A stretch of 64,000 nt of DNA. It comes from Toxorhynchites rutilus septentrionalis. Lineage: Eukaryota; Arthropoda; Insecta; Diptera; Culicidae. Position numbers and translations under genes: made by a program. The stretch is from NCBI RefSeq assembly GCF_029784135.1, contig NC_073746.1, positions 62,780,097 to 62,844,096 on the forward strand, given 5' to 3'. Of this stretch, positions 1 to 12,239 are shown piece after piece. Every line of letters begins with the position of its first letter. The stretch's first letter is position 1. Below the pieces are notes generated by a model. It searched no databases. It had not been told where the DNA came from and saw only the letters and a program-made list of their open reading frames with translations.

Positions 1-1761
1 CTTTTTGTATGACTGTTTAAGTGGATGCGCCTTATTACAAGATTTTGTATTCTGCAGATTTTGTCATTGACATGTGGACATGAGTTCATGATATTTGAAT
101 TTATTATATGAACAGGTGTAGAAGACGAACCCTTTGTTTTTATTGCATGGTTGGAATCTGAAATTTCTTAAAACTACTTTCTCACCTTCAGTCACAGGCA
201 ATCATCATGACCTACATAACAAGGCTCCCCCTGTGTGTATGTACAGTGTATCGTTATGGCTGCTTCTAGATGCTAATTTATCTGGAATGAAGATACAAAA
301 TGTAAACAATTAGATCTGTGAGCCTCGGCATACCATAAACAAACAGTTGAAAGCTTAGATTGTATCAGGTGAATGGCCCCAATTACCCATATGTGTGAAA
401 TGTTCAACACGTCAAACGGAAACAAAACGCGACCTGCAGCGGGGAAAGGGGAACACCATTTACAAACAAAAGCAAACGTTTTCATGAAGAGAGAGAGATT
501 CATCGTCGTAAAAATAGAATTGGCACTTATCGGTGAGCATACACCGAGGATTTAAATTAGCATGGGTATGAACGTTACATGGGTTTTACGTTCGTAAATT
601 GATGAAGAAAGCAAATCTCATTCTAATGAATCATATATTGACTCGGCTGGAAGAAAACAATAATTTGAGCAAAGGTCAACGTGGTTTAATTAGTCGATGA
701 TAGCAATGCAGCGCCACGAGAGAAGATGAACCTTGTGTTGCTAATGAAAAAGTATTCATTGACATAGTAAAGAATTGCATACTTGTACTATGTTCACAAT
801 TATCCCATGAAAATGTCAATTCACTGCTGGTAACATTGACTGTGAAAATTCAGACATCTAGAGACAAGTGGTAAAAGAGATGCGCTGAACGTGATCAGCG
901 ATCAGCTCTTCCCCAAGGGCATTTTCCAACCACAATCGGTCGTTAATTTCCCCACCAACGAGAATCTGTAAAGCTATCTAGGAAGATCGTGATTGAACCA
1001 TTCATTGCTTCTTATCGCCATCGCGCGTGTTATAGATGGCGCTGCACTTCGCGGCGTGCCTTGCGGCATCATCATCATCTTGATGGTGGTTTCTATGCAC
1101 CAACATAACACCAACACGCAGAACTGAAGAAACCATGCTGTCTGCCGTAACAAAATGCGGTTGTGCGGATTTTCACACCTTTCCTACATCCGTACTGGCG
1201 GCAAGTACGGCTAAACGAAGCGATTCCGCGGTGTGTCACTGCAGACTTTTATGACTGGCGCTGCGGAGTGCGAAAAAAAGTATGACATTTCAGCCGATGG
1301 TAGTTGAAGAAGTTCATACGAACCCGCTATCGGTGTTTCATGACTATTTTTCTGGAGGAAAATTTATTTCAAAGTTATCCGTATCGGGTTTATGGTTGGC
1401 AGAAGAATTACAGCAACGGAACCGATACCTAAAATTTGCATTCGCTTATTTTGAAGATGAAAAATATAAGTGTGTTGTGGAAGGGTTATTCTCCAAGGTA
1501 AATCACCTGAAGGAAATAGAATAAATCGGAAACGATGAACAACTGATATGAAACACAATTACGCTGAGAGAGTAGCGCACTTGGACGAGAAGATGATTGA
1601 CTCCAACAAATTCAAGGGGAAATCATTATCATATGACCTTAGCTCTAATCGTCCGTGTAACGCGCAAACCGTTGGTCAATGGACCATTCATCTTCATTTA
1701 ATACATGGGAACAGAGAGAAGCGCCATGCTGATTATTCCGAAGCGTAGCGTTTGGACGAGC
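1..1761. other. No recognisable gene
   Basis: Unique-looking, moderately AT-rich DNA. The open frames here are short (80 codons or fewer, for example 1282-1524 plus strand) and I recognise no domain, splice pattern or repeat end in them. The DD37E transposon begins directly after this stretch. Confidence 0.5.
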
Positions 1762-1763
1762 TA

Positions 1764-3060
1764 AAGGGTGTGTCACATCAAATTGCATCACGGAAAAAAC
1801 GCTGTAGAAATTCGCCCAGTAGACCGATCCTTTTGAAAATTTTAGACAGTAAAATAAAAACTATTAAACAACTTTTGGCATTTTCTTTTTATTCATACTT
1901 CGAGCCCAAGCCCGTATGCTCGCACCTTCCTCTTTACCCCGTCCATAAGGTTCTGTACAACGTCAGGTTGTAGTTTTTTTTGAACAGAAATCCATTTTCT
2001 CTTGAAGTCCGCCTCCGATTTGACAACTTTTGGGTTCTTCCGGAGGGCCTGCTTCATAATCGCCCAATATTTCTCTATTGGGCGAAGCTCCGGCGCGTTG
2101 GGCGGGTTCATTTCCTTTGGCACGAAGGTGACCCCGTTGGCTTCTTACCACTCCAACACGTCCTTTGAATAGTGACACGAAGCGAGATCCGGCCAGAAGA
2201 TGGTCGGGCCCTCGTGCTGCTTCAATAGTGGTAGTAAGCGCTTCTGTAGGCACTCCTTAAGGTAAACCTGCCCGTTTACCGTGCCGGTCATCACGAAAGG
2301 GGCGCTCCGCTTTGCGCAAGAGCAGATCGCTTGCCACACCATGACTTTTTGGCAAACTTGGATAGTTTCTGCTTGCGAATCTTCTCCGGAACGCTGAATT
2401 TGTCCTCTGCGGAGAAGAACAACAGGCCCGGCAGCTGACGAAAGTCCGCTTTGACGTAGGTTTCGTCGTCCATTACCAGGCAATGCGGCTTCGTCAGCAT
2501 TTCGGTGTACAGCTTCCGGGCTCGCGTCTTCCCCACCATGTTTTGCCTTTTGTCGCGGTTAGGAGCCTTCTGAACCTTGTATGTACGCAGGCCCTCCCGC
2601 TGCTTGGTCCGCTGGACGAATGAACTTGACAAATTCAGCTTATTGGCGATATCCCGGACCGAACTTCTCGGATCACGTCTAAACTGCTTAACTACGCGCT
2701 TGTGATCTTTTTGACTGACGGAGCATCCATTTTTGCCGTTCTTCACCTTCCGGTCGATGGTTAGGTTCTCGAAGTATCGTTTTAGTACTCTGCTGACCGT
2801 GGATTGGACGATTCCCAGTATCTTACCGATGTCCCGATGTGACAACTCCGGATTCTCGAAATGAGTGCACAGGATTAATTCACGACGCTCTTTTTCGTTC
2901 GACGACATTTTTCCAAATTTACTAAAAATTGACAGTGAAGCATGGCCAACGTGATCTATACACTCTTATCTGATTACAAGCGGAAGCTGAAGATATAATT
3001 CCTAAAAATTAAATTTCTACAGCGTTTTTTCCGTGATGCAATTTGATGTGACACACCCTT
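1764..3060 (-). mobile_element. Tc1/mariner (DD37E) transposon with perfect TIRs
   Basis: A complete-length DNA transposon of about 1.3 kb. The first and last 49 bases (1764-1812 and 3012-3060) are perfect inverted repeats beginning AAGGGTGTGTCACATC, and the element is flanked by TA at 1762-1763 and 3061-3062, the target duplication typical of the IS630-Tc1-mariner superfamily. It carries one broken transposase on the minus strand. Perfect ends with only a few coding lesions suggest a fairly recent insertion. It could still be moved by a transposase supplied in trans; that is inference. Confidence 0.9.
1893..2908 (-). pseudogene. DD37E Tc1/mariner transposase, frameshifted
   Basis: Encodes a transposase of about 338 codons. 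The N-terminus (2908 downward) has a helix-turn-helix region with SHRDIGKILGIVQSTVSRVL. The first catalytic Asp lies in CLVMDDETY (near 2480). The second is in FWPDLASCHYS (near 2180). The third acidic residue is the Glu of ELRPIEKYW (near 2080). Counting residues between the second Asp and the Glu gives 37, so this is the DD37E group described from mosquitoes. Lesions: one frameshift near 2340, where the frame starting at 2908 must switch to the frame covering 2483-2145, and one in-frame TAA at 2145-2147 just before the last 80 codons. All three catalytic residues remain. Confidence 0.88.
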
Positions 3061-3062
3061 TA

Positions 3063-4054
3063 TCAGTTGAAATAATCACCTGTTTTTGTTCAAACAACAA
3101 ATATTGCAGGATCAAGGTTCAGACTCGAAACAGGAATGCGATTCCCGCTACCCAAGCTGGTAAAAACCGGCAGAAGAAAGTGGTTTTCGACTGATTCACC
3201 TCTACCACCACGAGATCAGCACAACCAAATATGCGTAAATTATGCTGCCCGACTCAGCACGTGATACTTTGTGACACTTTCACAAACGCGGGAAGAGCTG
3301 CGATCATCCGTTGTATATAAGCGTGAGGGAAGTGGACGTTTGGCAGCATAATTTGTGTTGTTTTTACTTTCGCTAACGAACCCGGCGACAAACGCGACAA
3401 CATGCCAATCTTGCGAGGGGTTTGATGGGGTTAGGTAAAGTAACGGGGATGCTTCTTGGAGGTCCAGCTAGCTGGGATAGATGACTGACGAAGTCAAAAC
3501 GGTGCGTCGTGTGAATGCGGAAACGTTTTCTGTCCGCGACTAGATATCGACTAATCGGATACAATCAATCTGCAACAACGATAACGATGTGAACGACGGA
3601 GACAAATCTTAATCGACCCTAATTGTAATCGTCGTTGGTGCAACTCGAACGAGGAACATAGGCCGGCTGCAGTGGACATGATTTTCCTTGGCGAATTTTT
3701 GTATACACGGTGAACTGAAGACTATTCTTATTTGATTAGCGAGGGAACCCCAGATTCTAATGACAGATCTTCGACGTTATCATACTGATTAATCATCCAC
3801 CAGTGTTACGAAACATAACGGGTGTGCGCGTCTATAAATAGGAAAGCTTGCCTTCAACACAGAAAAATATTAGATTCTTTTTTTCAATTTGAACTAGTAA
3901 CATGTCAGGTGTGTAAACAGAAGCTTACCAGTAGTGTTTTAAGACAACAATATCGTATCAAAAATGTCACAATGTGAGGATGGATACTTGTATACAAATC
4001 ACCATCATCACGAGTGAGAGCTTTTATCGGTGTCAGCCGTTATTGTGCCAGAAA
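3063..4054. other. Intergenic, no recognisable gene
   Basis: No coding sequence that I can support. The stretch contains two TATA-like boxes (3315-3321 and 3833-3840). The second is listed separately because it is followed by an initiator-like sequence and an ATG. Confidence 0.4.
3833..3840 (+). promoter_or_regulatory. Candidate TATA box
   Basis: TATAAATA followed about 20 bases later by TTCAAC and, at 3902, by ATGTCAG directly before GTGTGT, which could be a very short first coding exon with a splice donor. No matching downstream exon was found, and the next open frame is a decayed mariner. The arrangement may be chance. Confidence 0.2.
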
Positions 4055-4404
4055 ATGGAGACATTCGAGCGACAATTTACTGTTTTAATTCGAAGCGTTT
4101 TTAATTCGAAGAAATCTGCAACTGAATCGCATCGAATGATATTCGATACCTATTGTGATATCGCTCCTAGTGAAAATGGTTTCAATGCATCAGTTAACAT
4201 TTTAGTAGCGAAGACAAGGAGCACCTCGGAAAAGGACTAGCAGAATCATTGGGCGTAACCCGCCAAGCCGTTCCGATCTTTAGGATGATCCAAAACCACA
4301 GGAACTGGGTTCCATACAAATTGAAGTTTTTATATCGTATTTTCTCTGGGGATGAAATGTGGACCTATTACAACAATCCTAAGCGTGTAAATCCACATCC
4401 ATGA
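4055..4404 (+). pseudogene. Mariner (Mos1-like) transposase fragment
   Basis: Remnant of a mariner transposase. The start region (METFERQFTVLI near 4055) and following helix resemble the mariner N-terminal DNA-binding domain. Further on are LAESLGVTRQAV, NWVPYKLK and FSGDEMWTYYNNPKR, the last matching the TGDEKWVHYDNPKR block that holds the first catalytic Asp of Mos1-type mariners. The segment between NWVPYKLK and the Asp is shortened by an internal deletion, a frame change occurs near 4205, and a stop follows the block. No terminal repeats were found. The mauritiana (Mos1) subfamily is my best guess. Confidence 0.65.
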
Positions 4405-5174
4405 TTCGAAGATTGGTGGGATCAACTCGGCGTTGTATGTTATCAACGGATGAAACAGAAAATTGGAAGTGTTCTCATTTTTACATGCATTTGTCCTGTG
4501 CATTCCTGTGCCTAGCTATTCGTGCCACCGATAACAAGCAACTATGTTATTGCTACTTCGGCATTCATCGTCAACATCATTCGTTCATCAGTCATCCTCA
4601 TTCTTAACGCTCGTCAATTCATTTCCAGTCAACTCAATTCTAGCAAATGGTTATTCTAATTGACGTGACGAATGAATACGAATCTGCATCTTCATTCAAC
4701 CTGACTTCAGTCCACCACTACTACTCCACCCTGAAATGTGTCTTTTTGTCCGCGTACGCAATGTCATTTTAAAGTGAAACGAAAACTTGATTTCTGATGC
4801 ATTGTTACCTACCGTGAACATCGATACATGCACAACATAAATAGAACACCAGGTATATTACTTTCCGCTTTTTTCATGTAGTGGCAGGCAAAGAAAAAAA
4901 TAAAAAAATTATTTCAACATGGCAGTTTTACAGTGTTTTTGAAATAAGCTTCTTTGTATTGGAGAGTGTTTGTATCACATAGGGTTGTATTATATCTGAT
5001 ATTCAATTTAAACTGATACATGCATAAATGATACATTAAAGAGAGCAAACGAATTCGGTCTGGGGAAGCCACATCAATATGCCGTGAAGTCCATTTGACG
5101 GTGAAGAATGAAATAACGGAGCGTCGTCAGAACAGTTATCGACGATATGGCCTGAATGATTGATTCATATTGAC
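4405..5174. other. Intergenic, no recognisable gene
   Basis: AT-rich sequence without a supported gene. Low-complexity A/T runs occur around 4890-4930. Confidence 0.4.
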
Positions 5175-5183
5175 AGAGAAACT

Positions 5184-5237
5184 TTTTTTTTCTTTATTAA
5201 AGAGATCTTCAGCCGAAAGCCGGTTCAACTTTGAGGT
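5184..5237 (-). mobile_element. 54-base LINE 3' end insertion with TSD
   Basis: A very short, severely 5'-truncated non-LTR retrotransposon tail. Read on the minus strand it ends AATAAAG followed by an A-run, like the 3' ends of several mosquito LINEs. The 9-base sequence AGAGAAACT flanks it at 5175-5183 and 5238-5246, as expected for a target-primed insertion. The parent family is not certain. Confidence 0.65.
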
Positions 5238-5507
5238 AGAGAAACTGCTGAAGGAACAAAAACTGTGTTCCAAATGAATGTGAAGGCCGATGGCTTCATA
5301 ATTCCCTGACTATCCTCAGTAGAACCAACCAACTTTCATCGTTGCATGAATCAGGTATGTCAGCTTTCGAGGAAAGCCGTGCTTGTCTATGACTCTCTGT
5401 GGTCGGTCGATCGTATCATATGCGTGGCTTTGGGACTTAGAGACTAGGGACATATGGTTAGAGAAGACGAAACACCAAATAAAGGAGTGCGCTCGGTGGA
5501 TTTTTAA

Positions 5508-5729
5508 GTGTATCGTATGATGATACGACGTGATCAGGACAACGTCATTCTACGATGCTTAGAGCTGTGCCAACAATTCATGGTCGACATGTACGCGAAG
5601 GTAGAAAGCGAACGTCTGCCGTTGAACGTTCTAAGACACCATCAACAGAAGCGGCATGAGGAAAAAAAACTTGCGAGACGCTATCATAAGCAACGCAGAC
5701 ACAAACTCTGCTATTACGAGAACCTGTGA
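5508..5729 (+). pseudogene. Helitron Rep/helicase fragment
   Basis: The frame contains YRMMIRRDQDNVILRC followed by CQQFMVDMYAKVESERL. This corresponds to the conserved Rep-region block of animal Helitron proteins, in which a tyrosine- and arginine-rich start leads to QQFIVDMYAKIESERL. About 45 codons are recognisable; the remainder is decayed. A Helitron-type 3' terminus lies 490 bases downstream on the same strand (6217-6220), so both are probably parts of one old rolling-circle element. Confidence 0.65.
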
Positions 5730-6220
5730 TCAAATAAAAAATTGCCTCATACACCCATTTTGAGTTTGGTTAGTCGACAAAATACACCATGATAAAATTG
5801 ATAGTGTAATTTCCTAGGAAATTTCGCATCAGTCTACTGATCAACTACTGGTATTCTGAAATCTGATCGAGTCAAAATTACCCGTACCGATCACAATTTT
5901 GCATTCTGTGATCCTTTCATCTCGAGCCCAACCGAGTTGTGCAAATGTTACACCCTTGCCACGCAGTTTGACATGGACAACATTGAGATTCATGTCCTAT
6001 TTATGTGAACCGAAAATGGTAATGGATATTCGCTTTTAAAACAAAAATTAAATCTACTTTATCAAATATGTCTTCTATGTGACTATGTAAAAATTTTGAG
6101 CGAAAAGTGTGTCTGATGATTTTATTCTATGGCTAATTTTTTTGGTGGAAATGCAAAAAGTTTCATAAAAAAAACCGGGAAAAATTTATATGTAAGAACA
6201 ACGTTTAACGGGTCAGCTAG
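5508..6220 (+). mobile_element. Decayed Helitron, Rep fragment to CTAG end
   Basis: The span starts with the Rep fragment and ends at AACGGGTCAGCTAG, which has the CTAG end of Helitrons and resembles the GGGTCAGCTAG ends of the other Helitrons in this window. The 5' limit is unknown; similarity may begin upstream of 5508. Joining the two pieces into one element is inference from order, strand and spacing. Confidence 0.45.
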
Positions 6221-6390
6221 TGTTTCTATAAATTATCTAGAATATTCGTTAAAACTTAATCACTGCAATATAAAATCGTTATCTGACACATTTTATTCAG
6301 TATTTTTCTTGCAGAAAATGTGTAGAGTATATTACATGGAATATATATTCTATATTTAAAAGTTGATTTTCATCCTCATTTTTTTTTATC

Positions 6391-6850
6391 TGGAAATGAG
6401 CTCTTTCCGCCTGAAAATTCATTATTATTTTCGCTTTATAATAACAGAACACGACGCTCAATGCCGTCAACGCGAATTCCAATTGGCCAAACTTCTCATT
6501 GCAGAACATATGGGTAGGTTTGCTTAAATTACTAATAAGAAAGTGTGCAGAATTATGTTGCTTTGTTAAGAATGTGTAACAATTTTCTGAATTTTGTTTA
6601 TTCAAACACGTTTTTCTGTCTGTGTTTTCTTGCAAAATTGAAGTCGGGGAAGAATGGAGTTGAAAAGATGATACAAATTATACAAAAAATAGTACACCGG
6701 TAGTAAATGTCTAGCCATTTTGCACATATGTCGATAATTCGATTTTCTTTCTATATTTTCCAATTCAATCTATCATTCTAACTTGAGATTAAGCGGAGAC
6801 AAACACAATAAAATAAAGACAGCTCAAATCTGATCATCTGTTCTCTTGCG
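6391..6850 (-). repeat. Helitron-family internal debris
   Basis: Two stretches (about 6398-6520 and 6760-6850) resemble 25140-25260 and 25300-25380, including the phrases GCAGAACATATGGG and AAATAAAGACAGCTCAAATC. The same material occurs inside the Helitron-like remnant at 24-25 kb and weakly at 16200-16330. No end is preserved. Confidence 0.4.
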
Positions 6851-9089
6851 ATGATGAGTTGCTCTTATATTGTTATTGATTTCTTTTATTGCTCTTATAT
6901 TATGTATAAATGAATTGTGCATTACAGGTTACCCTGTCCATAGAAAAAATTTATATAAAAGATAAAAATAGCAAAATAAAATGCTGCACATTCATCTAAA
7001 CTTGCTGCTCATTACAAGACAAACAAGACAGGGCTTCGAGATTTCACACCGATAAAGGCACGCAAAACCACGTGCACGCAAACGGATGCTACTATCAGTA
7101 AATGTTTAATACCCCATCTTCAGCACAGATATGTCATTGAGATAACTGTAGGAACTGTTCCGTATATAACGAAGCCCCTCAGCTCACGCGAAAGTTTGTA
7201 CACCAACTGAGGAAAAACTAGCGAAGACTCAAATCAATGCCATTTTCCAGTTCACATGCTCACACCGAACTAAATTACCATACCTACCTATACATACTTT
7301 ATCGGTTCGTCGCCACCGTCGTTGGCATGGGGCATTAATTTTTCCCACATTAATCGCTCATGCTGGCAAGTTTTGCCTAATCTGGAACGCAGTTCACCCA
7401 TTTTACTCTTCTATCGCTTGTATGCCAAAGTGAATCGTTCCGTTGAACACATGTTAATAGTACATGCAGTGTTAAGTAAACCTCTAATAGTGGGCTACAC
7501 CAGCAAAACAGCGACGATGTGTGGTAGATATCGTGGCAAACACGTGTTAATGAATGCAATGCAGTTAGTTAGAGCTGTTGAATGTATATTTTGTTGTGAA
7601 TACTTGTGTTATCGAAAACTAACCGAAGATTTATGCAACATTGTTCTTCAAAGTGTTTGCGTGGGTAGTTGTGTAATGAACATTCCGTGCTGTATCTCTA
7701 AAATTTTCTTTTGGTCCTTTATCGGGGTCTTTCAAAGTCTCCACTCGAGTCGGACTGTTACTCAACAACAACAAGAACCTATCATCGATTATGAAACACA
7801 TCTTTACATATGTTGTTATTGCTCAATTTTAATACCCGTCTAGTGGTACTGGCAAGACCTGCGCACCCGTGAGGTCGATGCTTTATTTATATCACATTCT
7901 CACGTGTACCTAATTGACTATGTAATAACCATCTAAGCTCTAAAACCGTGTTCTGTGTAGTGTCGGCGGGGATCGCGCTTAGTGTAACGAAAAGCATAAA
8001 GGATAGGGGCAAAATTGCATACAACTTCTGGGCTCCACAGTGATCGACCCCTTGCTGAGTGTTTAGAAGAGCAATAAATCCCCCCACTAAGACTTGTTTT
8101 TATGTATTGTACCGCAACCTGTGTGCTCAATGCGATTAAGTGCGTTGTAATAAATCAAAAAGGAGCAGGGCGTGATGTGGAGAGGCAGTAAAATGAATCT
8201 AATTCAAACTGAGCATGTAATTACGGGGTGGACTGCCTCCGCTGCATCCGAGCCGCACTACTGGTAAGTGACTTATAGACGCAATGAGTGTGCTGTGTTA
8301 ATCAATGTGCATTTCTTATCAGCAAAACACCTTTTAATCATTGCATCCAGTGTGAAGCGGCGTCGGCTAGGAAAATGCGTTTATTGAATGGGCCAAGTGA
8401 GTGATGATCGGTGTGCGTGAGGCCAGACCGTAGGGATAAATAATTAATAGATTAGCTAAGTTTTGTAAAGTCTGCTTACGTCTTGTTACTCATGTTGATT
8501 TTAACCTAATGCGTGTGTTTTTTTTGCGCTAAACGCAATGAATGGTATTAGCAGCGCTACTGCATTGCAGAAACGTGCTAGCGAGCAAACATTTGTTTAA
8601 ATTATATAGTTTGATTACAATTCACCTGACATCAAGTGTATTGTAGTTACTGAAGGCGAGCAGTCTGCATTTGACCCAATTTTGCTAGATTGTTTCACTG
8701 ATAAACCAATCTGTTGATGATTTTGCAACATATTGGAAACATCAAGTTGGATCTATTGCATAATTCGCGGTTGCCACACAAATCAATTCAAATAGGTGTA
8801 TTGAGTACATCATTATTCAACAAAACTATAATTGTCCAAAGAATAGCAAATGATCCAGTTCTCAAAATATGTGTCTCACCATGTATGTCTTCGAAAATCC
8901 GTTTCCGACTACACACAAGCATTTCTATTCAGACATTCTCGGTCAAATAAAAATAAAATACATTTCAGGTGAACTCGATGGTTTTTAGATGATAGTTAAT
9001 AATTTTCAATGATTTATTAATTTAGTAATTGATTAATTGACGGTTTCAGTTAGCATAATTATTCGATAATTATAAATCAATTGTAGCAC
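6851..9089. other. No recognisable gene
   Basis: Less repetitive than its surroundings. It holds a 173-codon open frame (7322-7843 plus), which I do not accept as a gene, and a donor-like CTACTGGTAAGTG near 8260. I see no transposon ends. Confidence 0.4.
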
Positions 9090-9171
9090 GCGATGTGTTG
9101 CATGTTGCTCCGTCTTATTGAAACCAGAGCATATCCAAAAACTCTCTATTGTGATACAAAAATTAGTAGGG
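9090..9171 (-). pseudogene. DD41D-type transposase scrap
   Basis: On the minus strand a short segment reads DMLWFQ, a stop, then DGATCNTSRA. This matches the second-Asp block (MWFQQDGATCHTTR) of the better-preserved DD41D copy at 19 kb. Only about 25 codons survive. Confidence 0.45.
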
Positions 9172-10800
9172 TGGTGCCCAAGACACAACCGAATTTCTAA
9201 CGTAGGACTAGAAAATTATTGCCGATGAGAACAAAAATTAGAGAAATTTAAGGATGGATTCTTTAGTACAAATATTTAGTAGCCCTGACAAAGATCGATG
9301 AATGAATGTTTTTTTCAAAGTTTTGAGCAAATTGACAAATTATAAAATATATGTACCGGTGATTGCCCGCTGTCTAGAGCGAAACTGAAACGCTGAACAT
9401 TTTGAATGTAGTAGTATTATATAATAATACTACATTTTTCACTTGCTTGAAATGCGCTGCACTTCGACGCCACTTTTTTTCAATGCTCAAATTCACGAAA
9501 ATCAACTGATCGATTGGAAAAAAAATCACCAATAATGTTGCTACTCGTTTTTTTATGTCAATATACGCATTGCACTGAGCATCATCGCGAACGCTTTAAC
9601 GCACACCCGATCACAGGCGCTTATATTTTGTTCCACAATCCACATTCCACATTTATGAGTCACTTTAGATATGAAAACAATGTGTGCGTATGATGCAAAA
9701 ATACTGAAGCACTTTCCACCAACCATACGACATGAAAATCGACGCGGTGCTTCCATCGAACAATATTGCATCGCTGTTTGCGATATCCATCCTCATCCAT
9801 TCTTCCTTTGTATGAGAATCGAACAAAACCTCTGTGTGTGATATCAGCTTGAGGAAAGAATGTTATCTGCTCGCTAGCTGGTACGAGACGAATTTAGTGC
9901 GAGACAGATTGAAAATTGCAAGCAAATGTATGGAACAATGGGAGTGCTTTCAATTTTTGTTTCAATTACAATTCAAACCGTTCAAAGATTAGTGAATCGT
10001 AGAAGATGGCATATCAAATAAAGCTTAGAGAACTTCCGATTCAATTGGTATGCAAATCATCAAAATTCAATAGTAGCGAAACTGGTTACTAACGTGAACA
10101 TTATTTCATAAAAAAGCGACATGTTTTTTTGGTCTGAAACTCTTACAAAAAAAACGTAGTCCTACGTTGAAATCCCAAGAATTTCATTCCTGGATAGCTC
10201 CAGGCTAATAATCTGGAGCATTCGTCATTTTCATTCTGTATTCTTCATTTCAACCGTTTACAAGATGTTATATAGAGGAGTAGAGCTTTAGAATTGAATA
10301 AAACACAGATAAATGGTGTTAATTGCCACAAATTTCAAAGTTTTCAAAGTTAACTGATGGTCCGAAAAATCATTTTTCCCCCTTTTTTTTTTCAAAAATT
10401 CATAACTTTTTAAATACTGGGCCGACATATCAATATGAAGCCAATGAGCTAATTCTTTTTTTTAAAAATTTTACACTGGCGAAAAAATAGGTTCCTAGTT
10501 GCATAAATCTAGTCTATTCGCATAGGAATATGGAACGAAAAAAAACGAAAAACGAAATAATTTTGAAAAATCATAATTCAACAACAAAAAGGAAACACAT
10601 CTCTGTAAAAATTCCTCAGCTTTAAAAAAAAATATGAAAATAAATATAACCATGTAAACTATAAAAAAACAAATACAAACCCATTTTTTAGCAAATGTGG
10701 CATTGTTTCGAAGAAGACTAACTCGTTGGCTTCAATTAGAAAATTTGAGAATCACTATTGTTCAGGAATGTAGATAATTTTCCTAGCCTAGTCCTAGAAA
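9172..10800. other. AT-rich repeat-like DNA without a gene
   Basis: Long A/T runs, plus two occurrences of a core found elsewhere in the window: ACGTAGGACTAG near 9201 and the palindrome ACGTAGTCCTACGT at 10154-10167. The stretch around 10360-10450 resembles parts of 16690-17080 (frames of TTCAAAAATTCATAACTTTT type on the opposite strand). No coding sequence is supported. Confidence 0.4.
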
Positions 10801-10829
10801 CACGGAGAAAGCTCGCTAACTTTCGAGCT

Positions 10830-11060
10830 CTCGCTCAATTTGTCTAAATGGTCAGCTTGACCTATCGTAAAGCTTTTTCTCGCGCTTTTAATCTGACCAA
10901 GACTATAAATATTAAAGCGCAACGCAGAATCACTCTCTTCATCAGTCGGAAATACATACTGAAGTACTCAACGTCTATCGTGTTATCGCTGGAATATCAG
11001 ACAGAGTTAAATTTCAATAAAAATCTACAAAACTGACCGCGTGTTTTAACACCATCGATT
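10830..11060 (+). promoter_or_regulatory. Possible solo-LTR or promoter block
   Basis: The order of signals resembles an LTR: TATAAATA at 10904-10911, initiator-like TCACT and TCAGT 28-40 bases later, AATAAA in TTTCAATAAAAATC near 11018, and a possible CA end near 11051. I could not find a matching TG start or a target duplication, so LTR identity is not shown. It could also be the promoter of an unrecognised transcript. Confidence 0.25.
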
Positions 11061-11204
11061 TTCGATTTCTTAACAACTATATCGATTTGGCATGGAATGA
11101 CTGTATGTATAGGTGTTTTTTGGTACTTCGATTACCTTGAAGAATGTTATCTACCAAGGCGTCAATCCGTCTTCACATAGGCCCACAAAAATAGTCCTAA
11201 TGTG

Positions 11205-11460
11205 TTAATCAGATTCAGCACGAGTTGTGTTGCATGATACCCCGTTTAGTTGAAACCACACCTTCTCCACATTAAGGGCATCCAATCGTGATATAAAAAA
11301 ATCGCTGATCATGGCTCTGTAACGGTTATTTTTACCTGTTATGTTCTGGACGGCATCACTTTTGAAGTGAGAGCGAACCAATGATTACACCGGCCCGTAA
11401 AGCGCACCGAACAGTGACATCCTCAGGACGCAATGGTGTTTCAACAATGTCAGGATAATT
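11205..11460 (-). pseudogene. DD41D-type mariner transposase fragment
   Basis: Minus-strand conceptual pieces read PLRPEDVTVRCALRAGVIIG, then NRYRAMISDFFISRLDALN and VWFQLNGVSCNTTRA, separated by stops and a frameshift. They follow the same order as the 19-kb copy (GGVIGPYFFEN, GERYGRMLTDFF, MWFQQDGATCHTTR). The second catalytic Asp is replaced: QQDGA reads QLNGV here. Confidence 0.55.
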
Positions 11461-11479
11461 CCCTCCATCCTAAATGCGA

Positions 11480-11990
11480 CAGTTTCCACTTTTTTTTATC
11501 ACATTTGTTTATTTCTGGCTCACTAGCATACTAGCTGTAACAGAGCTGAATTTTAATCGTGTACATGTCACATGTTTATCATATCTATAAATAGAACACA
11601 GTTGCCATTTTTCGGCGTAGGAGAATTCCTTCTATACCATATGGTACATTACACAGTAGCCATTTAGGCGTAAGAGTTTTCTTTCTGTCCTTCCATTATC
11701 CAGTTAGACCACCAGACAGCGGAGACAGCTGATATGATCATTATTGTTTTACTCACAGCACAACAGCCCGATGTTTTTCTTGTTGCAAGCAGAGCTTGCA
11801 TATGGATAGAGAGAGGGCAGGATTCCGACACTGAATCGATCTCCATCGCTGATAATTGTTGCGCAGACGTAGTTATTCTGTAACAACACAAAGATGGTCA
11901 ATGAGGGCCCTGAGTTTTGAACTCACGATCATCGATCGCTTACTAAGCGAACGCGCAACGAATGTGGCTACGAAGACCCCCCAGTTTCCA
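11480..11990 (-). repeat. SINE-like tRNA-related repeat, copy 1
   Basis: About 500 bases shared in opposite orientation with 54072-54480. On the minus strand the repeat starts with a tRNA-like part (CGCTTAGTAAGCGAT, then GAGTTCAAAACTCAGG resembling a B box), continues with CCATCTTTGTGTT, and ends near GTGTACATG and TTACAGCTA-type sequence. Two copies with similar limits and a Pol III-like head suggest a SINE. The A box is poor, so this is tentative. Confidence 0.45.
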
Positions 11991-12239
11991 CTTATTGGCG
12001 TTTCTATGAGGAACGATTATGTCACGCGTAAAATGGTTTAACGAACTGATCTATGGTTTTGGAAAAAAATCTGCTTTCTTCGTGTGTCAGTCTACTCATG
12101 ATGAAATGGTCAATCAAACTAAACACAAAACAAGTCACTGCAGACGAAATTCATACCAATTCAGCATCTTTTCAGATTGCAGTGAAAACCACCAATTAGT
12201 TCGAATTAGACCTTTTTGAGAAGACATAAAGGTTATTGT

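Noticed and set aside
7322..7843. 173-codon plus-strand open frame
   Set aside because: No recognisable domain, composition like the surrounding non-coding DNA, no splice partners; probably chance.
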